Source of the DNA: JAJNBA01 sp963842295
Lineage (GTDB): Bacteria > Actinomycetota > UBA4738 > HRBIN12
Length of the DNA stretch: 64,000 nucleotides
Assembly (NCBI GenBank): GCA_963842295.1
Contig: CAWJFY010000002.1
Location: forward strand, 1 to 64,000
Direction of reading: 5' to 3'
Shown: positions 26,709 to 34,786 of the stretch, piece after piece
Layout of the letters: the number at the start of each line of letters is the position of its first letter
Numbering within the stretch: position 1 is the stretch's first letter
The notes under the pieces: model-generated
What the model was told of the DNA's origin: nothing
Seen by the model: the letters and a program-made list of their open reading frames with translations, nothing else
Database searches by the model: none
Position numbers and translations under genes: made by a program

Positions 26709-28928
26709 GTGACCTCCCTGCCGGTCGATACCCACGGAGTGAGCGACCGTTCCCGTCCACCCGAGGTGGCACCGCGAAGCCTGCGCGACCTCCTGATCAT
26801 CGGTGGCGTCCTCGTCGCGCTCTTCGCGATCGCAGCAGCCCTCGGCGTGCTCGAGCACCTCAGCGACTGGCTCCTGACCAGGGAGCAACGCGGTGGGGCG
26901 TTCGCTCTGCTGACGCTCGTCGCCGTCGGAGCGGCCGTGTTCTCCGCGCTCCGATGGCGGCAGGCGGCCGTCGAGACCCGGAAGAGGATGGAGGCCGAAC
27001 GAAGGTATCGCCTGCTGGTCGAACAGGCGCCCGTCGTGACCTACGCCTGGCACCCCACCAAGCCGAGGGGTGAGATCTCCCCCTTGTTCGTGAGTCCCCA
27101 GATCGAAGCGCTCCTGGGCTATCCGGCAGAGGAATGGATGGCGGACCCCTCACTCTGGATCCGAAGGATCCATCCCGACGATCGCGACGAGGTGGTCGCG
27201 CGCTCCGATGAGGCGGACCGGACCGGCGGCGGATTCCAGATGGAGTACCGGGCCTTGCACCACGAAGGGCATCTCGTATGGATCCACGACGAAGCTCACC
27301 CTGTGGAACGGAGGGACGCCGACACGCCGTCGCTGGTGCAGGGCGTGATGGTCGACATCACCCGGACGAAGGCGGCAGAGGAGCAGCAACAGGAGACGCA
27401 GCGACGGTTCCAGGCGCTGGTGGAACGCCTCCCCGCGGTCACCTACGTCGAGGACGCGGGGACCGCGCGGTACCGGTACCTCAGCCCACAGATCGAGGAG
27501 CTGACCGGCTACCCCGTGCAGAAGTGGATCGACGATCCGGACCTCTGGGCGAAGGCCCTTCATCCCGACGATCGCGAACGGGTCCTCGGCGAGCACGAGG
27601 CCGGCGGCGGTGACTCGTGGAGCGTCGACTACCGCATGCTCCGCCCGGACGGCCGGACGGTGTGGGTGCACAACGAGTCCGTGCTGATCCGCGACGACAG
27701 CGGGAAGCCACTCGAGTGGGTGGGGGTGTGCACGGACCTCACGGAGCAGAAGGAGGCCTGGGACCAGGTGCGCGCGGCCGAGGAGCGATTCCGAGCGATC
27801 GTGGAGCACATCCCCGCCGCCGTCTACCTCGACATGCCAGACGGCAGCATGCAGAGCGTGTACGTGAGTCCACAGGTCGAGACCGTGATGGGTGTCACCG
27901 TGGAGCACTACATCGACGAGCCGGATCTCTGGTTGCAGATGATGGACGACGAGGACCGCCTCCGATGCGAGCGGCATTACCTCGACGCGGTGGAGTCGGG
28001 CAGGTCGTGGGAAGACGAGTATCGGATCCGCAAACCGGACGGGAAACTCGCCTGGATCCACGACGAGACGACATTCATCACGGATGTCGACGGCGAGCCA
28101 CTCTTCCTCCTCGGGGTTCTCTACGACGTCACCCCGCGCAAGCGAGCAGAGGAAACCCTCCGCGACTCCGAGCGCCGTGAACATGCGGCTGCGGAGCGAC
28201 TCCGCGCGCTCGACGACATGAAGAACACGTTCCTCGCCGCCGTCTCACATGAGCTGCGCTCGCCGCTGACCTCGATCCTGGGGCTGTCGCTCACCCTCGA
28301 GCGGACGAGCGGCCTCGACGAGGAGGATCGGAACGACCTCGTCGCCCGCTTGTCCGCGAACGCACAGAAGCTCGACCGCCTCCTCAAGGACCTGCTCGAC
28401 CTCGACCGGCTGAACCGTGGGATCGTGGAGCCGCAACGGCGAACCTGCGACGTGGGGGCGCTCGCGAAGGGAACGCTTGCGACCTTGGAGACCCTGTCGG
28501 GGCGGCACGTGGTCCTCGAAGCCGAAGACGTCGAACTCGAGGTCGACGCCGCGAAGATCGAGCGGATCGTGGAGAACCTCCTCACGAACGCCGTCCGACA
28601 CACGCCGACCGACGGCACGATCTGGTTGCGCGTCGAAGGACGGACTGACGGTGTGATGATCGTCGTAGAGGACGACGGACCCGGCGTGGAGGATGAGCTT
28701 CGCACGACGATCTTCGAGCCCTTCCGGCAGGGGCCGGCTGCCCCGTCGCACGCGCCGGGCACGGGGATCGGCCTCTCCCTCGTTGCCCGCTTCGCCGAGC
28801 TCCACGGTGGGCGTGCCTGGGTGGAAGACCGGCCCGGGGGCGGCGCGTCGTTCCGAGTGTTCCTTCCGCGCGCGACATCCGCGGGGATGCCCGCGCTGGC
28901 ATCCGTCGAAAGCGGAGACGCGGGCTAG
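26709..28928 (+). CDS. membrane histidine kinase with three PAS domains
   Basis: A 739-residue sensor kinase. Two transmembrane helices lie at residues ~28-48 and ~64-83 with a short outside loop. Three PAS-PAC units follow (~98-230, ~235-355, ~360-485), each with a PQIE-LLGY-like start, a HPDDR-type loop, and W-H-E near the end, so sensing is cytoplasmic. HisKA has His514 (AVSHELRSPLTS), and the HATPase has N-box LLTNAVRHTP, G1 DDGPGV and G2 TGIGLSLVARF. GTG start at 26709 with no good ribosome site. No response regulator is adjacent. It sits between the second E1 pair and lipA, 10 nt before the latter, so it may sense metabolic or redox state; that is inference. Confidence 0.9.
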   Translation: MTSLPVDTHGVSDRSRPPEVAPRSLRDLLIIGGVLVALFAIAAALGVLEHLSDWLLTREQRGGAFALLTLVAVGAAVFSALRWRQAAVETRKRMEAERRYRLLVEQAPVVTYAWHPTKPRGEISPLFVSPQIEALLGYPAEEWMADPSLWIRRIHPDDRDEVVARSDEADRTGGGFQMEYRALHHEGHLVWIHDEAHPVERRDADTPSLVQGVMVDITRTKAAEEQQQETQRRFQALVERLPAVTYVEDAGTARYRYLSPQIEELTGYPVQKWIDDPDLWAKALHPDDRERVLGEHEAGGGDSWSVDYRMLRPDGRTVWVHNESVLIRDDSGKPLEWVGVCTDLTEQKEAWDQVRAAEERFRAIVEHIPAAVYLDMPDGSMQSVYVSPQVETVMGVTVEHYIDEPDLWLQMMDDEDRLRCERHYLDAVESGRSWEDEYRIRKPDGKLAWIHDETTFITDVDGEPLFLLGVLYDVTPRKRAEETLRDSERREHAAAERLRALDDMKNTFLAAVSHELRSPLTSILGLSLTLERTSGLDEEDRNDLVARLSANAQKLDRLLKDLLDLDRLNRGIVEPQRRTCDVGALAKGTLATLETLSGRHVVLEAEDVELEVDAAKIERIVENLLTNAVRHTPTDGTIWLRVEGRTDGVMIVVEDDGPGVEDELRTTIFEPFRQGPAAPSHAPGTGIGLSLVARFAELHGGRAWVEDRPGGGASFRVFLPRATSAGMPALASVESGDAG

Positions 28929-28931
28929 ACT
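28926..28931 (+). promoter_or_regulatory. -10 box (TAGACT) of lipA
   Basis: TAGACT, 7 nt before the lipA ATG at 28939 and overlapping the TAG stop of the kinase gene. It would give a leaderless lipA message independent of the upstream operon. Confidence 0.55.
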
Positions 28932-28938
28932 CGAACGG

Positions 28939-29916
28939 ATGGCGCGAGTCGATGCGAAAGCCGACCACAACCCGCAGAAGCGCCGCCTCCACCTCCCGAT
29001 CGTCGGGGTGACGAACGGTCCGGCCGTGGACGCGGTCGCCGGCAGGAAGCCTCCTTGGCTGAAGGTGCGTCTCGTCTCCGGCCCGAACTACGAGGACCTC
29101 AAGGGGATCATGCGCGACCGATCCCTGCACACGGTGTGCGAGGAGGCGATGTGCCCGAACATCCGCGAGTGCTGGGAGGAGCGGGAGGCGACCTTCCTCA
29201 TCCTCGGCGCCAAGTGCACCCGGCGGTGCGGGTTCTGCGACGTGATGACCGCGAAACCCGACTCCGTGGACGAGGACGAGCCGGCGCGGATCGCCGAGGC
29301 GGTGCGCGAGATGGGATTGCGCTACGTCGTGCTGACAGGTGTCGCTCGGGACGACCTGGAGGACGGTGGGGCCCGCATCTGGGCCTCGGCGATCCGCGCC
29401 GTTCGCGAGGCGGTCCCGGGGATCGGCGTCGAGATCCTCCCCTCGGACTTCAAGGGCGGCGAGCGCGACATCGCGACCGTCCTCGATGCGGATCCCGACG
29501 TGTTCGCACATAACCTCGAGACCGTCCGGCGGCTGCACGATCGGATCCGCCCGGCGTTCGGCTACGACCGCACGCTGGACGTGCTTCGGCTCGCCAAACG
29601 GCGGCGCCCCGGCCAGGTCACGAAGTCGAACCTGATCCTCGGGATGGGCGAGCGGGCGCACGAGATCCCGGCGGCGATGGCCGATCTTCGCGACGCCGGG
29701 ATCGACATCCTCACGATGGGTCAGTACCTCCAGCCGACCACGTATCACCTGCCCGTCGACCGCTGGGTACACCCCGACGAGTTCGCGGAACACAAGCGTG
29801 CGGGTGAGGAGATGGGTATCGCCCACGTCGAGGCCGGACCGCTCGTCAGGTCCAGCTACCACGCCGGGAAACAGCTGAGGCGCGCGGTCGAAGCCGGGGT
29901 CGCCGCACCGGCGTAG
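28939..29916 (+). CDS. lipA: lipoyl synthase
   Basis: A 325-residue radical SAM enzyme. Auxiliary cluster cysteines are in HTVCEEAMCPNIREC, the radical SAM cluster in CTRRCGFCDV, and the C-terminal third-ligand Ser in RSSYHA. It inserts two sulfur atoms into the octanoyl group placed by LipB on E2 and GcvH lipoyl domains. Also conserved are FAHNLETV and LTMGQYLQPT. The ~45-residue N-terminal extension is polar and may not be conserved. It ends three bases before the convergent radical SAM gene. Confidence 0.96.
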   Translation: MARVDAKADHNPQKRRLHLPIVGVTNGPAVDAVAGRKPPWLKVRLVSGPNYEDLKGIMRDRSLHTVCEEAMCPNIRECWEEREATFLILGAKCTRRCGFCDVMTAKPDSVDEDEPARIAEAVREMGLRYVVLTGVARDDLEDGGARIWASAIRAVREAVPGIGVEILPSDFKGGERDIATVLDADPDVFAHNLETVRRLHDRIRPAFGYDRTLDVLRLAKRRRPGQVTKSNLILGMGERAHEIPAAMADLRDAGIDILTMGQYLQPTTYHLPVDRWVHPDEFAEHKRAGEEMGIAHVEAGPLVRSSYHAGKQLRRAVEAGVAAPA

Positions 29917-29919
29917 GCA

Positions 29920-30900
29920 TCAGAGCAGACGCAGCTGCTCCGAGGCGCGCTCATCCTCGCCGCGTGAACGGTCGCGCCGGAAGAACCTGCGCGCCGGTTC
30001 CACCGCGCGGCGCACACCTCCGGCGTCCGCGACGAGCGACGACACCTGCCGGCCCAACGCCTCGCGCATCGCCTTCGGCCCGTACGGCTTCCGGTACATC
30101 TGCAGGTAGCGCTCGACGAGGTCGGGATGCTCGTTCTCCAGCCACGGGAGGAACTCCTCACGAACGCCGGGGCGGAGGTGCAGCATGATCGGCGAGACGT
30201 GGGTGGCGCCGGCGTCGATCGCGGCCGCGACCACGTCTCGGAGCTGGTCCGGGCGGTCGGAGATCCCGGGCAGGATCGGCGCCATCAGGATGCCGGTCGG
30301 GATCCCCGCGTCGGTCAGCGTGCGCACCGCTTCCATCCTCGCTTTGGGATGAGGAGTGCCCGGTTCCGTCTCCCGCCACACCTGTTCGTCGAGCGTGCCG
30401 ATGGAGAACGCGGCCGACACAGGCGCGACCTCGGCCGCCTTCTGAAGGAGATCGAGATCGCGGAGGATCAATGTCCCCTTCGTGAGTATCGAGAAGGGGT
30501 TCCGATGATCGATCAGGGCCTCCATGATGCCGCGCATCAGCCGGTAGCGGCCTTCCGCTCGCTGGTACGGGTCGGTGCCCGTCCCCATCGCGATGTGCTC
30601 GCCCTTCCAGCGCCTCGCGGCGAGCTCACGCCGCAGAACCTGGGGCGCGTTCACCTTGACGACGATCTTCGTCTCGAAGTCACGGCCCGCGTTCATGTCG
30701 AGGTAGGTGTGGGTCGGCCTCGCGAAGCAGTAGACGCAGGCATGGCTGCATCCTCGGTACGGGTTGATCGTCCAGTCGAAGGGCAGCGCGCCACCCGGGA
30801 CTCGGTTGATGACCGACTTGGCTTCGGTCTCGATGAAGGTGATGCCGCGGAACTCAGGGGTATCGAAGGTCTTCCGGGCGATCTCGAAGAGCTGGTCCAC
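29920..30900 (-). CDS. Rv2578c-type radical SAM protein (spore photoproduct lyase-like)
   Basis: A 326-residue radical SAM protein of the SPL-related family named after mycobacterial Rv2578c. The cluster motif is CSHACVYCFAR (CxxxCxxC) after WTINPYRG; further family motifs are AMGTGTDPYQ, EGRYRLMRG and ILTKGTLILRD. The reaction is unproven; the spore photoproduct lyase relation and the LexA-like box point to DNA repair. GTG start at 30900, with TATCCT 7 nt upstream, so leaderless. The C-terminal ~35 residues are basic and low-complexity. Confidence 0.9.
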   Translation of the reverse strand: MDQLFEIARKTFDTPEFRGITFIETEAKSVINRVPGGALPFDWTINPYRGCSHACVYCFARPTHTYLDMNAGRDFETKIVVKVNAPQVLRRELAARRWKGEHIAMGTGTDPYQRAEGRYRLMRGIMEALIDHRNPFSILTKGTLILRDLDLLQKAAEVAPVSAAFSIGTLDEQVWRETEPGTPHPKARMEAVRTLTDAGIPTGILMAPILPGISDRPDQLRDVVAAAIDAGATHVSPIMLHLRPGVREEFLPWLENEHPDLVERYLQMYRKPYGPKAMREALGRQVSSLVADAGGVRRAVEPARRFFRRDRSRGEDERASEQLRLL

Positions 30901-30907
30901 GGTCGAC

Positions 30908-30913
30908 AGGATA
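30908..30913 (-). promoter_or_regulatory. -10 box (TATCCT) of Rv2578c-type gene
   Basis: TATCCT on the minus strand, 7 nt before the GTG at 30900. Its first two bases overlap the LexA-like box. Confidence 0.6.
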
Positions 30914-30927
30914 GAACATACGTTCGA
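30912..30927 (-). promoter_or_regulatory. LexA-like SOS box (TCGAACGTATGTTCTA)
   Basis: On the minus strand this reads TCGAAC-N4-GTTCTA, matching 11 of 12 fixed bases of the actinobacterial LexA box TCGAAC-N4-GTTCGA. It overlaps the -10 box, a placement expected to block transcription when LexA is bound. To my recollection mycobacterial Rv2578c is also an SOS-responsive gene. Confidence 0.7.
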
Positions 30928-30944
30928 TTCCGGCCAGCGCAGGA

Positions 30945-31340
30945 TCAGTGCGGCGAATCGATCCGCTGGGCGAGCGTCGGCAGCATCGCCACGGCGATCT
31001 CAGGTTCCTCCTTGAGGAGCTTCGAGAAGTCCGTCCGGGAGATCGCGAGGCAGCGGACAGGGGTCTTGGCCCTGATCCGGGCGTTGCGCGGGTGGTCGGT
31101 GAGGAGCGCGAGCTCGCCGAAGAACTCCCCCGGTCCGAGCTCCCACTCGCGGCCGTCCGGCGTCTGCACCTCGACGGTCCCCTCCTCGAGGACGAACATC
31201 CCGGAGCCCGGCTGACCGACCTCGACGAGCACCCAGCCGGCCGGACACTCGAACTCGGTTGAGAGTTCGGCCACGCGCTCGAGCCCGTGATCCGAAAGCT
31301 CAGCGAACAGAGGGATCGACCTGAGCTTCTCGATTTCCAT
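30945..31340 (-). CDS. cyclic nucleotide-binding domain protein
   Basis: A 131-residue protein that is a single cNMP-binding (CAP_ED) domain: MEIEKLRSIPLFAELSDHGLERVA, the GMFVLEEGTVEV hairpin, the phosphate-binding cassette GPGEFFGELALLTDHPRNARIRA, and a closing helix. The cassette Glu and an Arg are present (GELALL, ARIRA). No DNA-binding or kinase domain is attached, so it would act by protein contact. ATG at 31340; a TACCGT lies 10 nt upstream. The longer frame to 31496 looks like shadow sequence. Confidence 0.85.
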   Translation of the reverse strand: MEIEKLRSIPLFAELSDHGLERVAELSTEFECPAGWVLVEVGQPGSGMFVLEEGTVEVQTPDGREWELGPGEFFGELALLTDHPRNARIRAKTPVRCLAISRTDFSKLLKEEPEIAVAMLPTLAQRIDSPH

Positions 31341-31350
31341 CGCGCCGGCG

Positions 31351-31356
31351 ACGGTA
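31351..31356 (-). promoter_or_regulatory. possible -10 box (TACCGT) of cNMP-binding gene
   Basis: TACCGT on the minus strand, 10 nt before the ATG at 31340; a near-leaderless arrangement, weaker than the others. Confidence 0.35.
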
Positions 31357-31416
31357 CACCACCGATCCGGAGTGTCGAGCTCACAGGAACCCCGCGTGCC
31401 CTGAAGCGCCGACTGT

Positions 31417-32184
31417 TCAGCCGAGATGCGCACAGATCGCGCGAGGATCGCCGTCCTCGTCGGCCATGACGTCGACTCCCTTGAATCCGAACTCAAGGAG
31501 CAGCTGCCCTATCGGCTCGGCCTGCTCACCTCCCAACTCCAGCAGTAACCAGCCATCGGGACTCAGCCAACGTGCGCTTCGTCGCACGACCTCCTCCAGG
31601 AGATCCGTGCCGTCGACCCCGCCATCGAGCGCGAGCCGTGGCTCGAACGCCTGGACGTCGCGCGGGAGGAAGCGGAGCGAGTCCGTCGGCACGTACGGCA
31701 CGACCGCCGTCAACACGTCGACGCGGTGCTCGAACTCTCGCGGGAGCGGATCATCGAGGAAGCCCTCGAACACCTCGACCCCGTTCCGCCGGGCACATCG
31801 CACCGCGTTCTGGTCGAGTTCGGTCGCAAGTACCTGCGCCGTTGGCACGGCCGCCGCCAGCACGGCCGCGATCGCTCCTGCGCCCGTGCAGAGATCCACG
31901 GCCACTCCCGCGAACGGGAGGAGCGTCATCGCTCGTCGCGCCAACGGTTCGGTCTGCCACCGGGGTACGTAGACGCCCGGTGCCACGAACAACCGGATGC
32001 CGCAGAAGACGACCGTACCCGTCAGCCATGCGATCGGCTCGCCTGTGGTGCGACGAGAGATCAAATCATCGAGCACATCAGGGTCGCCGGCAGCAGCCTG
32101 GATGAGCTCGTCGGCCTCCTCGCCGGCAGCGATGCAGCCCGCCTCGATGAGCCTCTCCGCCACCGAGACACGATCCAACCGCAC
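31417..32184 (-). CDS. HemK/PrmC-like N5-glutamine methyltransferase
   Basis: A 255-residue SAM-dependent methyltransferase resembling HemK/PrmC. The N-terminal helical part has RRTTGEPIAWLTGTVVFCGIRLFVAPGVYVPR; SAM motif I is VDLCTGAGAIAAVLA, and the acidic motif II ATELD. The usual NPPY tetrapeptide that holds the substrate glutamine reads AVVPYVP here, the variant seen in a separate actinobacterial group annotated 'putative protein N5-glutamine methyltransferase'. Release-factor methylation is therefore uncertain. The ATG at 32184 has no clear promoter box. Confidence 0.8.
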   Translation of the reverse strand: MRLDRVSVAERLIEAGCIAAGEEADELIQAAAGDPDVLDDLISRRTTGEPIAWLTGTVVFCGIRLFVAPGVYVPRWQTEPLARRAMTLLPFAGVAVDLCTGAGAIAAVLAAAVPTAQVLATELDQNAVRCARRNGVEVFEGFLDDPLPREFEHRVDVLTAVVPYVPTDSLRFLPRDVQAFEPRLALDGGVDGTDLLEEVVRRSARWLSPDGWLLLELGGEQAEPIGQLLLEFGFKGVDVMADEDGDPRAICAHLG

Positions 32185-32232
32185 GGCATCAGTTTGTCAC
32201 CAGTGTCCGGCGCTCATCCGAGTTTCGCCGGC

Positions 32233-32250
32233 GTCTGTCTCGAAACAGAC
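32233..32250 (-). terminator. hairpin after rnpB
   Basis: Inverted repeat GTCTGT / ACAGAC around a 6-base loop, a few bases past the 3' end of the RNase P RNA on the minus strand. No T-run, so at best a weak intrinsic terminator or processing boundary. Confidence 0.4.
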
Positions 32251-32256
32251 CGGGAA

Positions 32257-32662
<406 letters not shown>

Positions 32663-32668
32663 ATCACA

Positions 32669-32674
32669 AGGGTA
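32669..32674 (-). promoter_or_regulatory. -10 box (TACCCT) of rnpB
   Basis: TACCCT on the minus strand, 6 nt before the deduced 5' G of RNase P RNA at 32662. It also calibrates the -10 to start distance for this genome. Confidence 0.65.
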
Positions 32675-32697
32675 CTGCGTACGATGGGCTCTTCTCG

Positions 32698-33618
32698 ATG
32701 CGCCGGATCGCAGCTTGCCTCGTGATCGCCGTCGCGGCCGCGGCCGCGTGCTCCCGGACGCCCGAGCCGCACGGACCCGAACAGCCCGCGAGCCAGCAGA
32801 TCCTCGCTCTCGACGACCTCCGCATCGCCGGTCAGGCCCGCTCGGTCGCCTTCGCGTTCCTGCGCGCGTACGCGGGCTCACCAACCGACGGCGGGCGAGC
32901 CCTCGCACCGCTGGTCGAAGGCGCCCTCGCCCGGGAGTGGGCCCATTGGGTCGCGATCCAGAACGCCGGCTTCCCCGGCTCGATCGAGGGCAGCGTGCAG
33001 CTGGGACATCTCGGGCCCGCCACACCGGTCAGGGCCGAGGACGGGTCGCTCGACGACCTCGTGGCCTACGGGGTCGTCGTCCGCGCGACGGTCACCTTCT
33101 CGTTCACCGATGAGGCCGACGAGCCGATACCGCCTCTCCAGCGGCTGATGGATGGACTCGTCGTGATGATCCAGGGATCCGATGGGGCGTTCCGCGTGAT
33201 CAACTTCGTTCGCGACGGCCGTCGCCTGGACGAGTTCTTCCAGGTGTTCGACGGGGCGACCGAGCAACGTGACGGCGTCACCGTGGAGATCCGGAACCTC
33301 GTTCAGCTGGAGCGCTGGCAGTTCGGGATCGAGATCACCAACGACACCGACCGTCCGCTGCGGATACTCCGCACCCTCACCTCGTTGCTCCCGCCGGGGG
33401 ACGAGGTGGCGAGTTCGGAACGACCCCTGGTCACGTTCCCGGTCCCGATCGGGCCGGGAGAGTCGGCCGAGGGCATCGTGAGCTTTCCGCCGCCGACAAC
33501 GGCGGAGGACCTGGAGCTCCGTGTCGCCGTCGCCGGGCCGGACGGCGAGGCGAAGGGATTCGTGTTCGGCATCCCTGCGGCGGGCACGACGACGCCCACG
33601 CCCACGCCCGCGCCCTAG
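32698..33618 (+). CDS. putative lipoprotein, unknown function
   Basis: A 306-residue exported lipoprotein: MRRIAACLVIAVAAAAAC signal with lipobox Cys18, then a Pro/Glu linker. The mature part has an NTF2-like-looking first half (AFLRAYAGSPTDGGRAL, then a beta-rich section) and a second Ig-like section (VTVEIRNLVQLERWQFGIEI). It ends in a Thr/Pro repeat tail. No named family. ATG at 32698 chosen for the signal peptide; a TACGAT lies 12 nt upstream. Its TAG shares CTAG with the convergent RNase H gene. Confidence 0.8.
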   Translation: MRRIAACLVIAVAAAAACSRTPEPHGPEQPASQQILALDDLRIAGQARSVAFAFLRAYAGSPTDGGRALAPLVEGALAREWAHWVAIQNAGFPGSIEGSVQLGHLGPATPVRAEDGSLDDLVAYGVVVRATVTFSFTDEADEPIPPLQRLMDGLVVMIQGSDGAFRVINFVRDGRRLDEFFQVFDGATEQRDGVTVEIRNLVQLERWQFGIEITNDTDRPLRILRTLTSLLPPGDEVASSERPLVTFPVPIGPGESAEGIVSFPPPTTAEDLELRVAVAGPDGEAKGFVFGIPAAGTTTPTPTPAP

Positions 33619-34052
33619 CGCTCCCCCGCCAACCATCGGTCGACGCCCTCGTTCGCCAAGCGGTCGGCCTCGACGTTCTGCTCCCGTGGCACATGTTCGA
33701 ACGAGATGTGGTCGAACCCGGCGGCGATGCTCCGCGCGCGGCGGTGGAGCGGCTGCAGGTGTGGGCTCTTCACCCGGAAGCGACCGGTGAGCTGGTTGAT
33801 CAGAAGCAGACTGTCCGAGCGAAGCGTGACGGATCGGGCGCCGAGCTCCTTCGCCCGCGCGATGCCCTCGATCACCGCCGTGTACTCGGCGACGTTGTTC
33901 GTCGTCTCGCCGATGCCGCGAGCGATCTCTGCGACGACCGTGCCGTCCACCGTCGTGATCTCCACCCCGATGCCCGCCGGGCCAGGGTTCCCGCGCGACG
34001 CCCCGTCGCAGGCGACGATCAGATGACCAGGATCCGCCGGCAGTGCTCGCAC
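33615..34052 (-). CDS. RNase HI family protein
   Basis: A ~145-residue RNase H fold enzyme of the short actinobacterial/archaeal type without the basic handle. Catalytic acids are in place: Asp in ACDGASRGNPGPAG, Glu in NNVAEYTAV, Asp in LRSDSLLLINQL and Asp in NVEADRLAN. It should cleave RNA in RNA-DNA hybrids. The start is uncertain: GTG at 34052 overlaps the zinc-ribbon gene by 34 nt, and the domain itself begins only ~10 residues later. This zinc ribbon-RNase H pair is common in actinobacteria. Confidence 0.88.
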   Translation of the reverse strand: MRALPADPGHLIVACDGASRGNPGPAGIGVEITTVDGTVVAEIARGIGETTNNVAEYTAVIEGIARAKELGARSVTLRSDSLLLINQLTGRFRVKSPHLQPLHRRARSIAAGFDHISFEHVPREQNVEADRLANEGVDRWLAGER

Positions 34053-34726
34053 CTCTTCGTGTCCTTGGTCTTCTTCAGCCGGTCGATCTCGACAGACGAG
34101 AGCTGCTCGTGGCATCCCTGACACACGCCGTCGATGAGGGCGACCGCGGCGACACCCTTCTTCTGAGGACGGAGGTCCTCGTACAGCTCGAGCAGCTCGG
34201 TGTCGATCGTCGCCGCCAAGGCGGCACGCGCCTCAGAGCGCTCCTTCCGTTCTGTGGTCAGTCGTCCGAGCTCCTCGACGGCCGTGCCCTCGACGGTCTC
34301 CACCTGTGCCCGCAGGCTGCCCCAGCGCTCGGCTGCGGCGCGTTCCTGTGCCTCGCGCTCCTCTCGAGCCTCCATCAGGCCGAGCAGCTCGTCCTCCCGA
34401 TCACCGCGGCGTTTCTTGAGGTTGTCCACTTCGTGGCGGATCGAGTCGAGCTCTTTCGCGTTCGCGACCGAGCCGTCGTACATGCGCCTCTCCTCAGCAG
34501 CCGCCTTCTGCGAGATCGAATCGATCTCGTGCTCGAAGCGCATCTGGTCACGTGAGAGCTCGTCCAACCGGAGGCGGAGCTCCCCCAGGAGCCGTTCCGC
34601 CTCGTTCGCTTCGGCGAGTGCGACCTCGACGTCCTTCCCTGCCTCGAGGGCTCGCATCCGCGTCGTCAGTCGATCGATCGCGGTGTCGATCTCCTGGATG
34701 TCGAGCAGCGGGCGGGCGGGGTCCAT
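34019..34726 (-). CDS. coiled-coil zinc-ribbon protein (C4-type)
   Basis: A 235-residue protein. Residues ~10-175 are one long coiled coil (heptads from LDIQEIDTAIDRL through EREAQERAAAERW). The C-terminal ~55 residues form a zinc ribbon with two CxxC pairs (GVCQGCHE and RCEHCRR). Family members resemble the flagellar/CT398-like zinc-ribbon group and may bind nucleic acid or protein partners. ATG at 34726 with TACGCT 9 nt upstream. Overlaps the RNase H gene, so probably co-translated. Confidence 0.88.
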   Translation of the reverse strand: MDPARPLLDIQEIDTAIDRLTTRMRALEAGKDVEVALAEANEAERLLGELRLRLDELSRDQMRFEHEIDSISQKAAAEERRMYDGSVANAKELDSIRHEVDNLKKRRGDREDELLGLMEAREEREAQERAAAERWGSLRAQVETVEGTAVEELGRLTTERKERSEARAALAATIDTELLELYEDLRPQKKGVAAVALIDGVCQGCHEQLSSVEIDRLKKTKDTKRCEHCRRILVI

Positions 34727-34735
34727 GGGCGGGGA

Positions 34736-34741
34736 AGCGTA
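34736..34741 (-). promoter_or_regulatory. -10 box (TACGCT) of zinc-ribbon gene
   Basis: TACGCT on the minus strand, 9 nt before the ATG at 34726. Back-to-back with the SDR promoter 34 nt away. Confidence 0.5.
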
Positions 34742-34774
34742 GCCGATGCGGGTTGCCGGGGCATGACGAGCGGC

Positions 34775-34780
34775 TACGCT
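34775..34780 (+). promoter_or_regulatory. -10 box (TACGCT) of SDR gene
   Basis: TACGCT, 6 nt before GTG 34787; supports that start over the upstream ATG at 34763. Confidence 0.55.
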
Positions 34781-34786
34781 CGGAAC

